A DNA stretch of 64,000 nt from Pseudanabaena biceps. GTDB lineage: Bacteria > Cyanobacteriota > Cyanobacteriia > Pseudanabaenales > Pseudanabaenaceae. The stretch lies in NCBI GenBank assembly GCA_013361095.1, contig JAATWA010000006.1, positions 1-64,000 on the forward strand. Reading direction: 5' to 3'. The position numbers and the translations under genes are program-made. The notes under the pieces were generated by a model. The model did not search any database. It was given only the letters and a program-made list of their open reading frames with translations, and was not told the DNA's origin. Shown here one piece after another: positions 54,254-63,693 of the stretch. Position 1 is the stretch's first letter. Each line of letters opens with the position of its first letter.

Positions 54254-54676
54254 GTGTCAGGCTATATTTCTCAAAATCTGCGATCGCAAATAGAATCAAT
54301 TGACCGTAAACGTTGCTGCTATTGCCTCACAACTGAAGCAAATAGCGGTATGCCCATGACAATCGATCATATTCAACCAGTTTCAAAAGAAGGACTGAAT
54401 ACACTTGAAAACCTATGTCTTGCCTGTCGAACTTGCAACGAATATAAATCTGACACCACAGAAGCGATCGATCCATTAACAGGCGAACTTGTAGCTTTGT
54501 TTAATCCACGCCAGCACAAATGGAAAGATCATTTTCAATGGAATAATGATGCCTCTCAAGTTGAAGGTTTAACAGCAATTGGACGTACAACAGTTACAGC
54601 TTTACGGATGAATAATGCAGTCATTGTCGCTACTCGTAAACGTTGGTTTACAATTGGTTGGCATCCACCAGATTGA
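54254..54676 (+). CDS. HNH endonuclease domain protein
   Basis: 140 residues starting at GTG. Two CxxC pairs bracket the HNH core: CCYCLTT (C22-C25 approximately) and CLACRTCNEYK (about 56-66). The core is MTIDHIQPVSKEGLNTLENL, with the D-H pair at about 39-40 and N at 50. The tail FNPRQHKWKDHFQWNND is the usual C-terminal segment of this HNH group. It should bind zinc and cleave DNA. It is coupled to the upstream RHH-like gene by a six-base gap. Target and role are unknown. Confidence 0.85.
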   Translation: MSGYISQNLRSQIESIDRKRCCYCLTTEANSGMPMTIDHIQPVSKEGLNTLENLCLACRTCNEYKSDTTEAIDPLTGELVALFNPRQHKWKDHFQWNNDASQVEGLTAIGRTTVTALRMNNAVIVATRKRWFTIGWHPPD

Positions 54677-54747
54677 AATAATTGATTTTATAGCCTACAA
54701 AGGATAAACTTAATTTTATACTCTAAAAAGGATAAAAGCATCAGACC

Positions 54748-54999
54748 ATGCTAATCCACTCATCCAAAGAACTAGCTGAATATCTACGCGATCGCCGCAA
54801 AAGACAAAAGTTAAGCCAAGCCGAAATAGGCGATCGGGTAGGCATCAAACAAGCCACCATCTCCGCCTTTGAAAACAACCCCGAAGGCACAAAATTAGAA
54901 ACTCTATTTAAACTATTCTCCGCCCTAGATCTAGAAATACAGATTATTCCCAAAGAAGAAGCTCGTAAGCCTAAACAAGAATGGAAAGAAGAATGGTAA
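54748..54999 (+). CDS. hipB: HipB-type XRE antitoxin/repressor
   Basis: 83 residues with an XRE helix-turn-helix: LAEYLRDRRKRQKLSQAEIG then DRVGIKQATISAFENNPEGT (about 10-50). The end is LFKLFSALDLEIQIIPKEE, the usual HipB tail. HipB binds operator DNA and neutralises the HipA kinase. The stop TAA overlaps an ATG at 54993 that begins the ancestral hipA frame (MVRTRRINSLN), a 7-bp overlap. An IS1 element now separates it from hipA, so coordinated repression and translation have been broken. Confidence 0.88.
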   Translation: MLIHSSKELAEYLRDRRKRQKLSQAEIGDRVGIKQATISAFENNPEGTKLETLFKLFSALDLEIQIIPKEEARKPKQEWKEEW

Positions 55000-55029
55000 G
55001 AACAAGGCGCATCAATAGCCTCAATATCC
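54993..55029 (+). pseudogene. hipA: Detached 5' end of hipA
   Basis: Eleven codons, MVRTRRINSLN plus part of the next, run from ATG 54993 into the IS1 left end. Joined across the 8-bp duplication they continue in frame with ILMNGYLVGTW of the downstream hipA. Confidence 0.8.
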
Positions 55030-55807
55030 GGCGTTGCACAAATGAAAGATGAATGAGTAAATAAAAGACAACGAGTTTAAGCAATGAAACATAATGAAAT
55101 GTCCAAAGTGCGGATCATCACATATTCGTAAGAATGGGAAACGAGGAGACAAGCAAAATCATATTTGCGCTGATTGTGGTCGTCAGTTCATCGATAGCTA
55201 CTCAGTACTTGGGTATTCTCAAGATATCAAGAAAATATGTCTAAAAATGTACTGTAACGGCATGGGATTTAGACAGATCGAGAGATGCACCGATGTTAGC
55301 CATAATTCAGTCATCAACTGGGTGAGAGAAGTAGCCAAACCATTACCCGAGCATCCACCGATTGAGACTATTCCTGATGTTGGTGAACTAGATGAACTCC
55401 AGACTTTTGTTGGGTCAAAAAAAAACTTGATTTGGCTATGGACTGCGGTGAATCATTTTAGCCAAGGTATATTGGCTTGGGTATTAGGCGATAGGAGTAG
55501 TCAAACCTTTAAAACTCTATGGACATTGATTAAAGTTTGGCAATGCTATTTCTGGGTTACCGATGGCTACTGTGTCTATAAAATGTTTGTTAACTCGGAA
55601 GATCAAATTATTAGCAAAACCTACATGACTAGAGTTGAGGGTGAAAATACAAGACTGAGACATTATCTTGCCCGATTGCATCGCAAAACTTTATGTTATT
55701 CAAAATCGGAAGAAATGTTGAGACATTCAATTCATTTGTTAATTCACTATCTTAAGTACAAATCAATTCCTAGCTTTTCTTGATTCATCTTTCATTTGTG
55801 CAATGCC
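55030..55807 (+). mobile_element. IS1 family element, 778 bp, inserted in hipA
   Basis: Inverted ends GGCRTTGCACAAATGAAAG at both sides (the 25-bp match differs at one base) and an 8-bp duplication CAATATCC at 55022-55029 and 55808-55815. It lies between the first codons and the rest of hipA. Confidence 0.92.
55094..55783 (+). CDS. IS1 family transposase
   Basis: 229 residues, single frame. The zinc ribbon has CPKCGSSHIRKNG and CADCGRQF. The helix-turn-helix includes GFRQIERCTDVSHNSVINWV. The catalytic parts are VGELDELQTFVG, YFWVTDGYCVY and RVEGENTRLRHYLARLHRKT. It is only distantly like the IS1 transposase at 38345. No lesions, and both element ends are intact. Confidence 0.88.
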   Translation: MKCPKCGSSHIRKNGKRGDKQNHICADCGRQFIDSYSVLGYSQDIKKICLKMYCNGMGFRQIERCTDVSHNSVINWVREVAKPLPEHPPIETIPDVGELDELQTFVGSKKNLIWLWTAVNHFSQGILAWVLGDRSSQTFKTLWTLIKVWQCYFWVTDGYCVYKMFVNSEDQIISKTYMTRVEGENTRLRHYLARLHRKTLCYSKSEEMLRHSIHLLIHYLKYKSIPSFS

Positions 55808-57122
55808 CAATATCCTCATGAATGGCTATCTAGTTGGCACTTGGCAAAACTTATCCAGTGGTGCGATGAACTTTCAGTATGCAGAAGAATGGCTAGAAAC
55901 TGACGGAGCGCGTCCCATCTCTTTATCAATGCCCTTACGCAGACAGCCCCATGAAGGAGATCTTGTCTATAACTTTTTCGATAACTTGCTACCAGATAGT
56001 CGAGAAATTCGGGCAAGAATTCAAAAACGCTTTAGCATCTCCACCTCACAGCCATTCGACCTATTAACAGCGATCGGAGCCGACTGCGTTGGAGCAACCC
56101 AAATTTGTCAGGAAGATACTCCCCAAACTATAGAGACAACCAAAGCACAGCCAATGTCAACGGATGAAGTTGCCAGATATTTGAAAGAATATAAAACAAC
56201 TCCTATCGGAACAACCAAAAATAACAACGATTTCCGTATATCGATCGCAGGCGCTCAAGAGAAAACTGCTTTACTTTGGCACGAAGGAAAATGGTGTCGT
56301 CCTATCGGCACTACGCCCACCAGTCATATCTTCAAGTTTCCCATTGGCATAATTCCTAATGACAATTTAGACATGAGTGATAGCTGTGAAAATGAATGGC
56401 TCTGTCTCCAAATCGCCAAAGCATTTGGATTACCCACAGCCGAGGCTCAAATTCAACATTTCGATGATGTCAAAGTACTAGTTGTAGAGCGCTTCGATCG
56501 CCTATGGTCACAAGATCGACGATGGTTGATAAGGCTTCCTCAAGAGGATATATGCCAAGCATTAGGAATGTCGCCAAACTTGAAATATCAAAATCAAGGC
56601 GGAGCAGGAATCAGTGAAATCATGAAAATATTACTCGGTTCCGAAGATGCTAATGGCGATCGCGAGAAATTCTTTCGCAGTCAAATTCTATTTTGGCTAT
56701 TAGCCGCCACAGATGGGCATAGGAAGAATTTCAGTATTTACATTAATCAAGGCGGCAGCTACAGATTAACGCCACTATATGATGTAATTTCTGTATATCC
56801 ATTCATCAAAAACAAGTCTCTATCTAAACGTAACGCCAAGATGTCCATGTCACTTAGAGGAGAGAAGACCAACTATTACAATTGGGACTCAATTCAACCA
56901 AGGCATTTTATCTCGACAGCCAAGGCAGTCAATTTTTCAGAAGCAAAGGTAAGCGTAATTCTAGAGGAGATGCTGACAAAAGTTGATGATGTAGTCGCTC
57001 AGGTGAATACATCCCTAGTAGAAGACTTTCCTACTCATGTCAGTCAGCCAATTTTTGAAGGAATGTTATCTTTAGCCAAGCGATCGCTAAACAATCGCGG
57101 ACAATGGATTTACCAACCTTAA
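55803..57122 (+). CDS. hipA: HipA-type serine/threonine kinase toxin, N-terminus replaced by IS1
   Basis: 439 residues. The N-terminal HipA domain (PISLSMPLRRQPHEGDLVYN, FFDNLLPDSREIRARIQ) is followed by the kinase: SIAGAQEKTALLWHEGKW (about 144-161), nucleotide-binding FKFP, the catalytic ATDGHRKNFSIYIN (about 300-313) and LTPLYDVISVYP. HipA in E. coli phosphorylates glutamyl-tRNA synthetase and stops growth. The present ATG (55803-55805) lies inside the IS1 inverted repeat; the native start was ATG 54993 overlapping hipB. Eleven native residues are lost and replaced by Met-Pro. Whether it is still translated depends on the IS end. Confidence 0.88.
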   Translation: MPNILMNGYLVGTWQNLSSGAMNFQYAEEWLETDGARPISLSMPLRRQPHEGDLVYNFFDNLLPDSREIRARIQKRFSISTSQPFDLLTAIGADCVGATQICQEDTPQTIETTKAQPMSTDEVARYLKEYKTTPIGTTKNNNDFRISIAGAQEKTALLWHEGKWCRPIGTTPTSHIFKFPIGIIPNDNLDMSDSCENEWLCLQIAKAFGLPTAEAQIQHFDDVKVLVVERFDRLWSQDRRWLIRLPQEDICQALGMSPNLKYQNQGGAGISEIMKILLGSEDANGDREKFFRSQILFWLLAATDGHRKNFSIYINQGGSYRLTPLYDVISVYPFIKNKSLSKRNAKMSMSLRGEKTNYYNWDSIQPRHFISTAKAVNFSEAKVSVILEEMLTKVDDVVAQVNTSLVEDFPTHVSQPIFEGMLSLAKRSLNNRGQWIYQP

Positions 57123-57129
57123 ATTATCC

Positions 57130-59319
57130 ATGAACCTATTCGAGAACCACCGCCAACAAATCACCGCATCAGAAGCGCCCCTCGCCGATCGCTTACGTCC
57201 GCGCAACCTCGATGAATTCATCGGACAAGAACATATCCTCGGACAAGGAAGACTACTCCGCCGCGCCATTCAAGCAGATCGCCTATCCTCCCTAATTTTT
57301 TATGGTCCCCCCGGTACAGGCAAAACTACCCTAGCGCGGATTATCGCCAACACCACCAACGCCCACTTCATCGCTATCAATGCCGTCCTCGCAGGTGTAA
57401 AAGAAATAAGGGAAGCGATTGAAACCGCCCAAACCCAACGCGGCTATCACAATCAACGAACAATCCTCTTTGTCGATGAAGTGCATCGCTTCAACAAATC
57501 CCAACAGGACGCACTACTGCCTTGGGTAGAAAATGGCACAATCATTCTTATCGGCGCAACTACTGAGAATCCCTTCTTTGAAGTCAATAAAGCACTAGTC
57601 AGCCGATCGCGATTATTCCAATTAAAGCCATTAACCGAAGAGGATTTGCGACGAGTATTAGAGCAAGCACTTAGCGATCGCCAAAGGGGTTATGGCAACC
57701 TCAAAGTAAATGTTACCGAAGAAGCGATCGCCCATTTAGCAAATGTCGCCAACGGTGATGCAAGGTCATTGCTGAATGCGTTAGAACTAGCAGTAGAAAC
57801 AACAGAAGCAAATGCAGATGGCGCGATCGCCATTACTTTAGCCGTAGCCGAAGAATCGATTCAACAAAGAGCCGTTCTCTACGACAAAGAAGGCGATGCT
57901 CACTTCGATACGATTAGTGCCTTTATCAAAAGTGTACGCGGTTCCGATCCCGATGCTGCCCTCTATTGGTTAGCAAAAATGGTCTACGCAGGCGAAGATT
58001 CCCGTTTTATTTTGCGACGGTTACTAATTTTAGCGAGCGAAGATATCGGACTTGCCGATCCGCAAGCAGTAGTAGTAGTAAATGCTTGCGCTGAAGCATT
58101 TGACCGCATTGGCTTACCCGAAGGTCGCTATCATTTAGCCCAAGCTACCCTCTATCTTGCCAATGCTCCCAAATCAAATAGTCTCATGGGCTTTTTTGAT
58201 GCGATCGCTGCCGTTGAGCAGGAACGTCAATCCGATGTTCCCAATCCCCTCAAAGATAGCAGTCGTGACAAAAAAGGATTCGGTCATGGTGCTGGCTATC
58301 TCTATCCCCACGCCCATCGTGACCATTGGATCGAGCAGCAATATTTACCCAGCAGTTTGCAAGGACAGGTATTCTATCAACCATCAGATCAAGGCGCAGA
58401 AGCCGAGATTAAATTACAAGTGGAACGCCGCCGCGAGGCACAATTAGCAGCAATGGTAAGCGGTGTAGTCATCGAATTACCTGAAATCCTTACCTTTAGT
58501 CCTACTGATACCAAAAGCGATCGCTGGTTACAACGCACCATCGGACAGGCAGGAGAGAGATTAGCCAAAAGACGCGATCGCCTATTTTCAAAATTATTGC
58601 TGCAACGTCATCATGTGGTTCTCAACCTAAATGCCGCAACGGGTTTATTGACATGGGAAGCATTGCGCTCGGTTCCAGAAGGCGGAGTCTACGCACTAAC
58701 TTATCAAAAATCGGAAGAGATCGCTTTGCAAGAACAGGCAGCAAGTTTGCAAGAACTTTTACGCCCAATTGTTATGCATGGATCTTTAACAGAATTTCCT
58801 GAAGCGATCTCCTCTATCCAGTTTGAATCGGTTATTGGCTATAACGCACTGATGCGCGAACCAAACAAATTAGCTTGCATTCAGCAATTAGCAAACCTCT
58901 TGCAACCTCATGGCAAAATTGCTCTCTATGAATCGATTCCCAAACATACACAGCGAATTTATCAGTTGATCGATTTACTTAATGAATTTGGCGATCGATG
59001 GATGCAAGCAGAAGAAACAATCTATGCTAATCCTGATGACTCGATGACCAATTGGGATATTGATAATTTGAAATCAGATTTTGAGAAAGTGGGTTTAACT
59101 GTTGAAATAGAAGTAGAACGTATCACTACGCCCATGCAAATTTCTACGGCTTTATTAAACCATTGGTTTAGCAAGTCTCAGACAAAGCCATCCTATGCCA
59201 GCCATCTAGCCAAGTTTCTCACCGATGATGAAATCGCGATCGCTCAACAATTACTGACCAATAAGCTATTGAATAAAACAGTAGATTGGGCAAGTACAGC
59301 AGCAATGATTATTCATTAA
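57130..59319 (+). CDS. rarA: RarA/MgsA AAA ATPase fused to a methyltransferase-like domain
   Basis: 729 residues. Residues 1-430 are the clamp-loader-like recombination factor: RLRPRNLDEFIGQEHILGQG, Walker A FYGPPGTGKTTLAR (58-70), Walker B LFVDEVHRF (113-121), GATTENPFFEVN, and the tetramerisation end GYLYPHAHRDHW. It acts at stalled replication forks. After about 470, the C-terminal part (LLLQRHHVVLNLNAATGLLT, SIQFESVIGYNALMREPNK, HGKIALYESIPK) has the look of a Rossmann methyltransferase with a degenerate SAM loop. The fusion occurs in cyanobacteria as I recall. Seven bases after hipA; co-transcription likely. Confidence 0.87.
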   Translation: MNLFENHRQQITASEAPLADRLRPRNLDEFIGQEHILGQGRLLRRAIQADRLSSLIFYGPPGTGKTTLARIIANTTNAHFIAINAVLAGVKEIREAIETAQTQRGYHNQRTILFVDEVHRFNKSQQDALLPWVENGTIILIGATTENPFFEVNKALVSRSRLFQLKPLTEEDLRRVLEQALSDRQRGYGNLKVNVTEEAIAHLANVANGDARSLLNALELAVETTEANADGAIAITLAVAEESIQQRAVLYDKEGDAHFDTISAFIKSVRGSDPDAALYWLAKMVYAGEDSRFILRRLLILASEDIGLADPQAVVVVNACAEAFDRIGLPEGRYHLAQATLYLANAPKSNSLMGFFDAIAAVEQERQSDVPNPLKDSSRDKKGFGHGAGYLYPHAHRDHWIEQQYLPSSLQGQVFYQPSDQGAEAEIKLQVERRREAQLAAMVSGVVIELPEILTFSPTDTKSDRWLQRTIGQAGERLAKRRDRLFSKLLLQRHHVVLNLNAATGLLTWEALRSVPEGGVYALTYQKSEEIALQEQAASLQELLRPIVMHGSLTEFPEAISSIQFESVIGYNALMREPNKLACIQQLANLLQPHGKIALYESIPKHTQRIYQLIDLLNEFGDRWMQAEETIYANPDDSMTNWDIDNLKSDFEKVGLTVEIEVERITTPMQISTALLNHWFSKSQTKPSYASHLAKFLTDDEIAIAQQLLTNKLLNKTVDWASTAAMIIH

Positions 59320-59347
59320 CCACTAAAACTGCCAAAGTCGAGAATAA

Positions 59348-61111
59348 CTAGGGACTGGAGTTTGTATGCTGATCGCGTTCTAGCCTTTCTAGTTCGGCTT
59401 GTAAGCTAGCAATTTCCGATGCTGATTTACTCCTACGCAAAATAGGCGTTTCTAGTAAAGCTTTTAGATAGCCAATCCTACTTCCAATCGCTGATACAGG
59501 CTCAGATTTTGGTGGTTCATAGGGGCGCAAGCAATCGGCATTGGCAGTTTTAAGGGATAGATTTTGAGACATTGCGATCTTAGAATTTTCAGCTTTTAGC
59601 GGACTTAGCCTGCCATGAGTCTCGATCCACATCGGATCACTAGTTTTTTGCGGCGACTTTGGCAAGTCTGTCATGACCTGAAAATCAACGTCGGCAAATT
59701 TTGGCAATTCTTGCCCTCGCAGGGGCGTTTCAGAAGATGCTAACGCTTTATATAGGGCTTTTTCTGTAACAGTCTTTTCTGTCTGGGTTTTAGCTTGTTC
59801 GATCGGGGGCGAGATCGCTATGGGGGATGGGGCGGAATTGTTTGTATTTGTGCTGTTACGCGATTCGGTGAATTCTGGATGCCATAGCTGTTTGTTTTCG
59901 TATAGGGTTTCTACTGATACTTTTGCTGTTTTGGCGATCACTTGTGCCATCCCTCGGATGGTTTCTGGCATTTTTCCTGTTTTATTTAGCTCGTTTACGA
60001 TTGTGCGGATGCGTTCGAGTCGTTCTGCTTGTTTCTGGGCTTTTTGAGTTTCTATATTTTCATTTTCGTTTTCTGCATCATTTTCCTTTTTACTGCCAAA
60101 TGGGAAATGATGCTTCATACACCATTTGGCAATGTCTTTGGCTTTTTGTTCGAGTCGTTTGATATCTCCGCAAAATTTTATAAATCCTGCGGCGGCTCTT
60201 GCTGTTTTGGTGATGTATTCGGCGATCGCTTCGTCTTCTTCACAGCCTAGGAAGACTCGGGCGTATTTGCCCATGAGATATAACAGTTGGTTGGATTGTC
60301 CCTGTCCTGTCCATCCTCGTTGGATTTGCTGTTCTAAGTCTTCCCGCCATTTAATTGGTTTGCGGTTGTCTTTGGGTGGTTGATAGTTGGCTTTGGCTTC
60401 GGCGATCGCTTGTTTTAGCAGGTCGATGTCTTGATGTTCTTGTACGGTCAGCCATGTTTCGACAAATTGATTTAGATCCCGTCCGATAATCTGGAGGTCG
60501 TTGTCGAGTTGGTAACTGCCTGTTTGCAGGGGCAGTCGATGTCCGTTGTATTCTGAGTCGTATTTTTTCGTGTTGGGGAAGGTTTCGATTACTCCTGATG
60601 CGATTTCGCAGTTGTTTTTTTGCAGGCAGGCTTTGATCGCGCAGGCGATGCCGAAGCTGGGTACTTCTTGCCACAGGGGATAGTAGATATGCAGTCCTTC
60701 GCTATGCGAACTCTGCACGATTAGCGGTCTGACTAGTCCTATGTCTTCTAGGGCTTGCAGTACGGTTTTAAATTTTTCGTGGTTGTTGTTGGGGTGGTAG
60801 GGGCTGCCTTTGTCTATGTCGATTAAGGCATATTCGGTTTGGTTGCCAAATCTCACGCCGATCAGCGTTTCGTTGTTTTCCCAATAGTCATACAATCGCC
60901 TTCCTGTGATCGGATAGCGCGTTTCGGTTTTCCATTCTGGTTTGCTCGTCCGATCTATATTTTTGGCATAGATAAAATTCCACGAATATGGGAAAAAGCT
61001 CGCAAAGGTTTGCGCTGCTAATTCTGTGGTGGTTAATGATTTTGGTTCTAGCCCTTTAGTCGTAAATTTTGGATCGGCAATATTACAAATACGATCTTCT
61101 TGGGAGTTCAA
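59348..61111 (-). CDS. AEP-type primase / plasmid replication protein
   Basis: 587 residues from a TTG start, chosen because AAAGGAGGT lies nine bases upstream. The primase-polymerase core is in the N-terminal 250: YALIDIDKGSPYHPNNNHEK (about 107-126) with the catalytic DID; SSHSEGLHIYYPLWQ (about 155-169) with the conserved SxH; GHRLPLQTGSYQLDND. A helical domain follows (RGWTGQGQSNQLLYLMGKYA), typical of the PriCT-like region. The last 200 residues are low-complexity and charged. Such proteins serve as replication initiator/primases on cyanobacterial plasmids. It is convergent to rarA. Confidence 0.75.
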   Translation of the reverse strand: MNSQEDRICNIADPKFTTKGLEPKSLTTTELAAQTFASFFPYSWNFIYAKNIDRTSKPEWKTETRYPITGRRLYDYWENNETLIGVRFGNQTEYALIDIDKGSPYHPNNNHEKFKTVLQALEDIGLVRPLIVQSSHSEGLHIYYPLWQEVPSFGIACAIKACLQKNNCEIASGVIETFPNTKKYDSEYNGHRLPLQTGSYQLDNDLQIIGRDLNQFVETWLTVQEHQDIDLLKQAIAEAKANYQPPKDNRKPIKWREDLEQQIQRGWTGQGQSNQLLYLMGKYARVFLGCEEDEAIAEYITKTARAAAGFIKFCGDIKRLEQKAKDIAKWCMKHHFPFGSKKENDAENENENIETQKAQKQAERLERIRTIVNELNKTGKMPETIRGMAQVIAKTAKVSVETLYENKQLWHPEFTESRNSTNTNNSAPSPIAISPPIEQAKTQTEKTVTEKALYKALASSETPLRGQELPKFADVDFQVMTDLPKSPQKTSDPMWIETHGRLSPLKAENSKIAMSQNLSLKTANADCLRPYEPPKSEPVSAIGSRIGYLKALLETPILRRSKSASEIASLQAELERLERDQHTNSSP

Positions 61112-61740
61112 TCTTATCGACCTCCTTTTTGCTTACCACAGGCGATCGCTTTGCCGATCTGTCGTGGCAAGTCTCGCAAATTTAATAACATCTAAGTTGT
61201 CCTGATTGTAAGGGTTGTAGCGACTTCAACCAGGAAATAAACAGACTTTTTGAATTCAGTTCGATAATCAATAATTGCCTTTTACAAATTATTTAAAAAT
61301 TTGCAGCAAAAACTGTTGCTAATCTTGTATCTTGCGTTAAGATATAAAGAAGCACTGAACAAAATTGCCGTCTCAAAGCAACATCTGTCCATCCCTGGAT
61401 ATTGAATTTAATAAAACCTTCGGGTTTACAAAGAAGCTAGTGAGGTCGAAGTCACTGGCTTTTTTGTGTTTGAAGGGGAAAACGAGCTAGGTAATCTCCT
61501 GTAGATAAAAACGGTGATTTAAGCATACAGCGATCTCTCTAGATCTGATCCATAAAAGATCAAAATTTTATCTAAATAAACCTCGATTTTGCTGACAAGC
61601 ATCAATAATGTCATATATGACACTATTTAGGTAATGGCAAGTCGCTGTAGAGGGCTTGAGTAGTAGTGTTTTCACTACCGTCAGAGGTTCTTGTAGCAAG
61701 GGGATAATGAGACATAGAACTGACTAAAGGAAAAAAGTTT
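61112..61740. other. 629-bp gap; possible small RNA and terminator
   Basis: No gene with coding evidence. A TATAAT-like box (TAAGATATAAAG near 61336-61347) is followed about 90 bases later by two hairpins and a T-run (61411-61466), which would suit a short transcript on the plus strand. The remaining part before the metallopeptidase is AT-rich with no further structure. Confidence 0.4.
61434..61466 (+). terminator. Rho-independent terminator candidate
   Basis: Stem AGCTAGTGA / TCACTGGCT (61435-61443 with 61452-61460), an 8-nt loop and then TTTTTTG. A small hairpin AAACC-TTCG-GGTTT lies just upstream at 61414-61427. No gene ends here on the plus strand, which suggests a non-coding transcript. 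Confidence 0.6.
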
Positions 61741-62412
61741 ATGTACTTTCACCCGTCCTACCTGATTCTCATTCCAGGCATGATCTTGATGTTTTGGGCG
61801 CAACATCGCGTCAAAGCAACCTACGAAAAATATGCCGAAATCCAGTCGAGTTTAGGGATGACAGGCGCACAGGTTGCCAAGACCATCTTGCAACGTATGG
61901 GGATTCATGATGTCACTGTTGAGCAAGTCGAAGGACAATTGACCGATCATTACGACCCATCCGCCAAAGCCGTCCGATTATCAGAGTCGGTATACGCATC
62001 ATCATCTTTAGCTGCTGCCGCGATCGCTGCCCATGAATGTGGTCACGTATTGCAAGATGTACGGGGCTATCAATTTATGAACATCCGCGCATCGCTAGTA
62101 CCAGTGGCAAATATCGGCGCAAACTTTGGACCACTGATGGTAATGGCAGGACTATTTCTGACCTCATTGGGTAGCTTGAGTACTGTTTTTATCAACATTG
62201 GCATAATTTTGTTTGCAGGAGCGATCCTGTTTCACATCGTCACTTTACCCGTTGAGTTTGACGCATCAAGCCGTGCTTTGAAATTAATTGACGAGCTAGG
62301 AATTTTGCAAGGTGACGAAAATCGTGGCGCTCGGAGTGTCTTGAATGCGGCGGCATGGACGTATGTAGCAACGGCGATTTATGCAGCATTACAACTAGTA
62401 CAAGGCGGCTAA
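61741..62412 (+). CDS. YugP-type neutral zinc metallopeptidase, C-terminus altered by IS630
   Basis: 223 residues. An N-terminal membrane helix (YLILIPGMILMFWAQ, about 7-21) precedes the zinc site AAIAAHECGHVLQD with H98, E99 and H102. Two further hydrophobic segments follow (VPVANIGANFGPLMVMAGLF, TVFINIGIILFAGAILFHIV), and the third ligand E lies in LPVEFDASSRAL. This is a membrane peptidase family of unclear substrate. The frame runs into the IS630 copy at 62398 and ends VQGG-stop, so the natural last residues (perhaps 5-15) are lost. AAAGGAAAAAAG precedes ATG 61741. Confidence 0.85.
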   Translation: MYFHPSYLILIPGMILMFWAQHRVKATYEKYAEIQSSLGMTGAQVAKTILQRMGIHDVTVEQVEGQLTDHYDPSAKAVRLSESVYASSSLAAAAIAAHECGHVLQDVRGYQFMNIRASLVPVANIGANFGPLMVMAGLFLTSLGSLSTVFINIGIILFAGAILFHIVTLPVEFDASSRALKLIDELGILQGDENRGARSVLNAAAWTYVATAIYAALQLVQGG

Positions 62413-63691
62413 AGTGAAGATACTATAAGAAGAAATGAAATAACGGTCAAAAATTAGTGTTTACGGGATCTGCAAAAGCATTGCATTTAGAAGAGTTGGA
62501 ACAAGAAGAATTGGAACAGATAATCAATCGACACAGTACACCGCAGCAAATAGCCCAACGAGCAAAGATTGTTGTTTTAGCCTCTCAAGGATACAGTCAA
62601 GCAATGATAGCGCGGGAATTAGATATCAGCCGCAAAAGTGCCCGATTGTGGCGAGACCGATGGGTGTGGGGACGGGAAAAAGACATAGGCGTGTTGGATT
62701 GTTTGAAAGATGCCGAGCGTTCGGGTACACCACCGACATTCGAGCTTGAGCAAATCATGCACTTATTTGCAATCGCCTGTGAAAGTCCAGAGGAGAGTGG
62801 TCGCCCAATCAGCCAATGGACAAGTCGCGAACTCGCCGATGAAATGATTCAACGCGGGATTGTGACCACGATATCACCGAGGCACGTTGGACGCTTACTT
62901 GCCGAAGCAGATATCAAACCGCATCAATCAGGTTACTGACTGAATCCAGCGCCTGACCCATTGTTTGAACAAAAAGTAACAGCCATTACTGACAATTACT
63001 TAAATGCAATAGAGCGAGCTGCCTTAGGTGAACAAACTATTAGTCTTGATGAAATGACGGGTATCCAAGCCCTTGAGCGCAAATATCCTGATAAGCCCTT
63101 AGAACCTAGTAAGATTCACCGTCGCGAGTTTGAATATATTCGACATGGTACTCAAACCTTAATCGCCAGTTTTGATGTCGCCACGGGTTTAGTCATCAAG
63201 GCTTCTGTGGGCGATACACGTACTGAAGTTGCCTATCTTACTCATGTCCAACAAACTATAGCCACTAATCCTGATGCTAACAAATGGCATTTAGTTATGG
63301 ATTGTCTCAACACTCATCAATCGGAATCCCTCGTTCGCTATGTTGCACAAGTCGAAAGATTGGAGATTGATTTAGGTGTCAAAGGTAAGTGCGGCATCCT
63401 CAAGTCCATGCAGACAAGGACTGATTTCTTAACCGATAAAAATCATCGTATTGTTTTTTATTTTACTCCCAAGCATTGTTCTTGGCTTAATCAGATTGAG
63501 ATTTGGTTTGGAATCTTGATGCGTAAGTTACTCAGACGCGGTAACTTTATCTCTCAAGCCGATTTGAAGTCTCGCATTATCTTATTTATTGACTACTTCA
63601 ACCGTACTATGGCTAAGCCTTTTAAATGGACTTATAAAGGTAAGGCTTTAGCCGTCTAAAAGTATGTTTCTTCACTTTAGCCGCCTTGTAC
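62398..63691 (+). mobile_element. IS630-like insertion sequence, 1294 bp (copy 2)
   Basis: Same length and ends as the copy at 5186-6479, with TA on both sides (62396-62397, 63692-63693). The two flanks do not belong together: the left is the metallopeptidase gene, the right is the interior of an IS256 transposase. Its arrival therefore involved a deletion or recombination with another IS630 copy. Confidence 0.9.
62457..63659 (+). pseudogene. IS630 family transposase with in-frame TGA (copy 2)
   Basis: The frame is interrupted by the same TGA (62937-62939) between GYSQ...HQSGY and LNPAPDP. I see no difference from copy 1 along the coding region, which argues for a very recent duplication or gene conversion. 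Confidence 0.85.
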
Positions 63692-63693
63692 TA

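Noticed and set aside
54741..54953. Minus-strand ORF over hipB
   Set aside because: Shadow of the XRE gene, no recognisable protein features.
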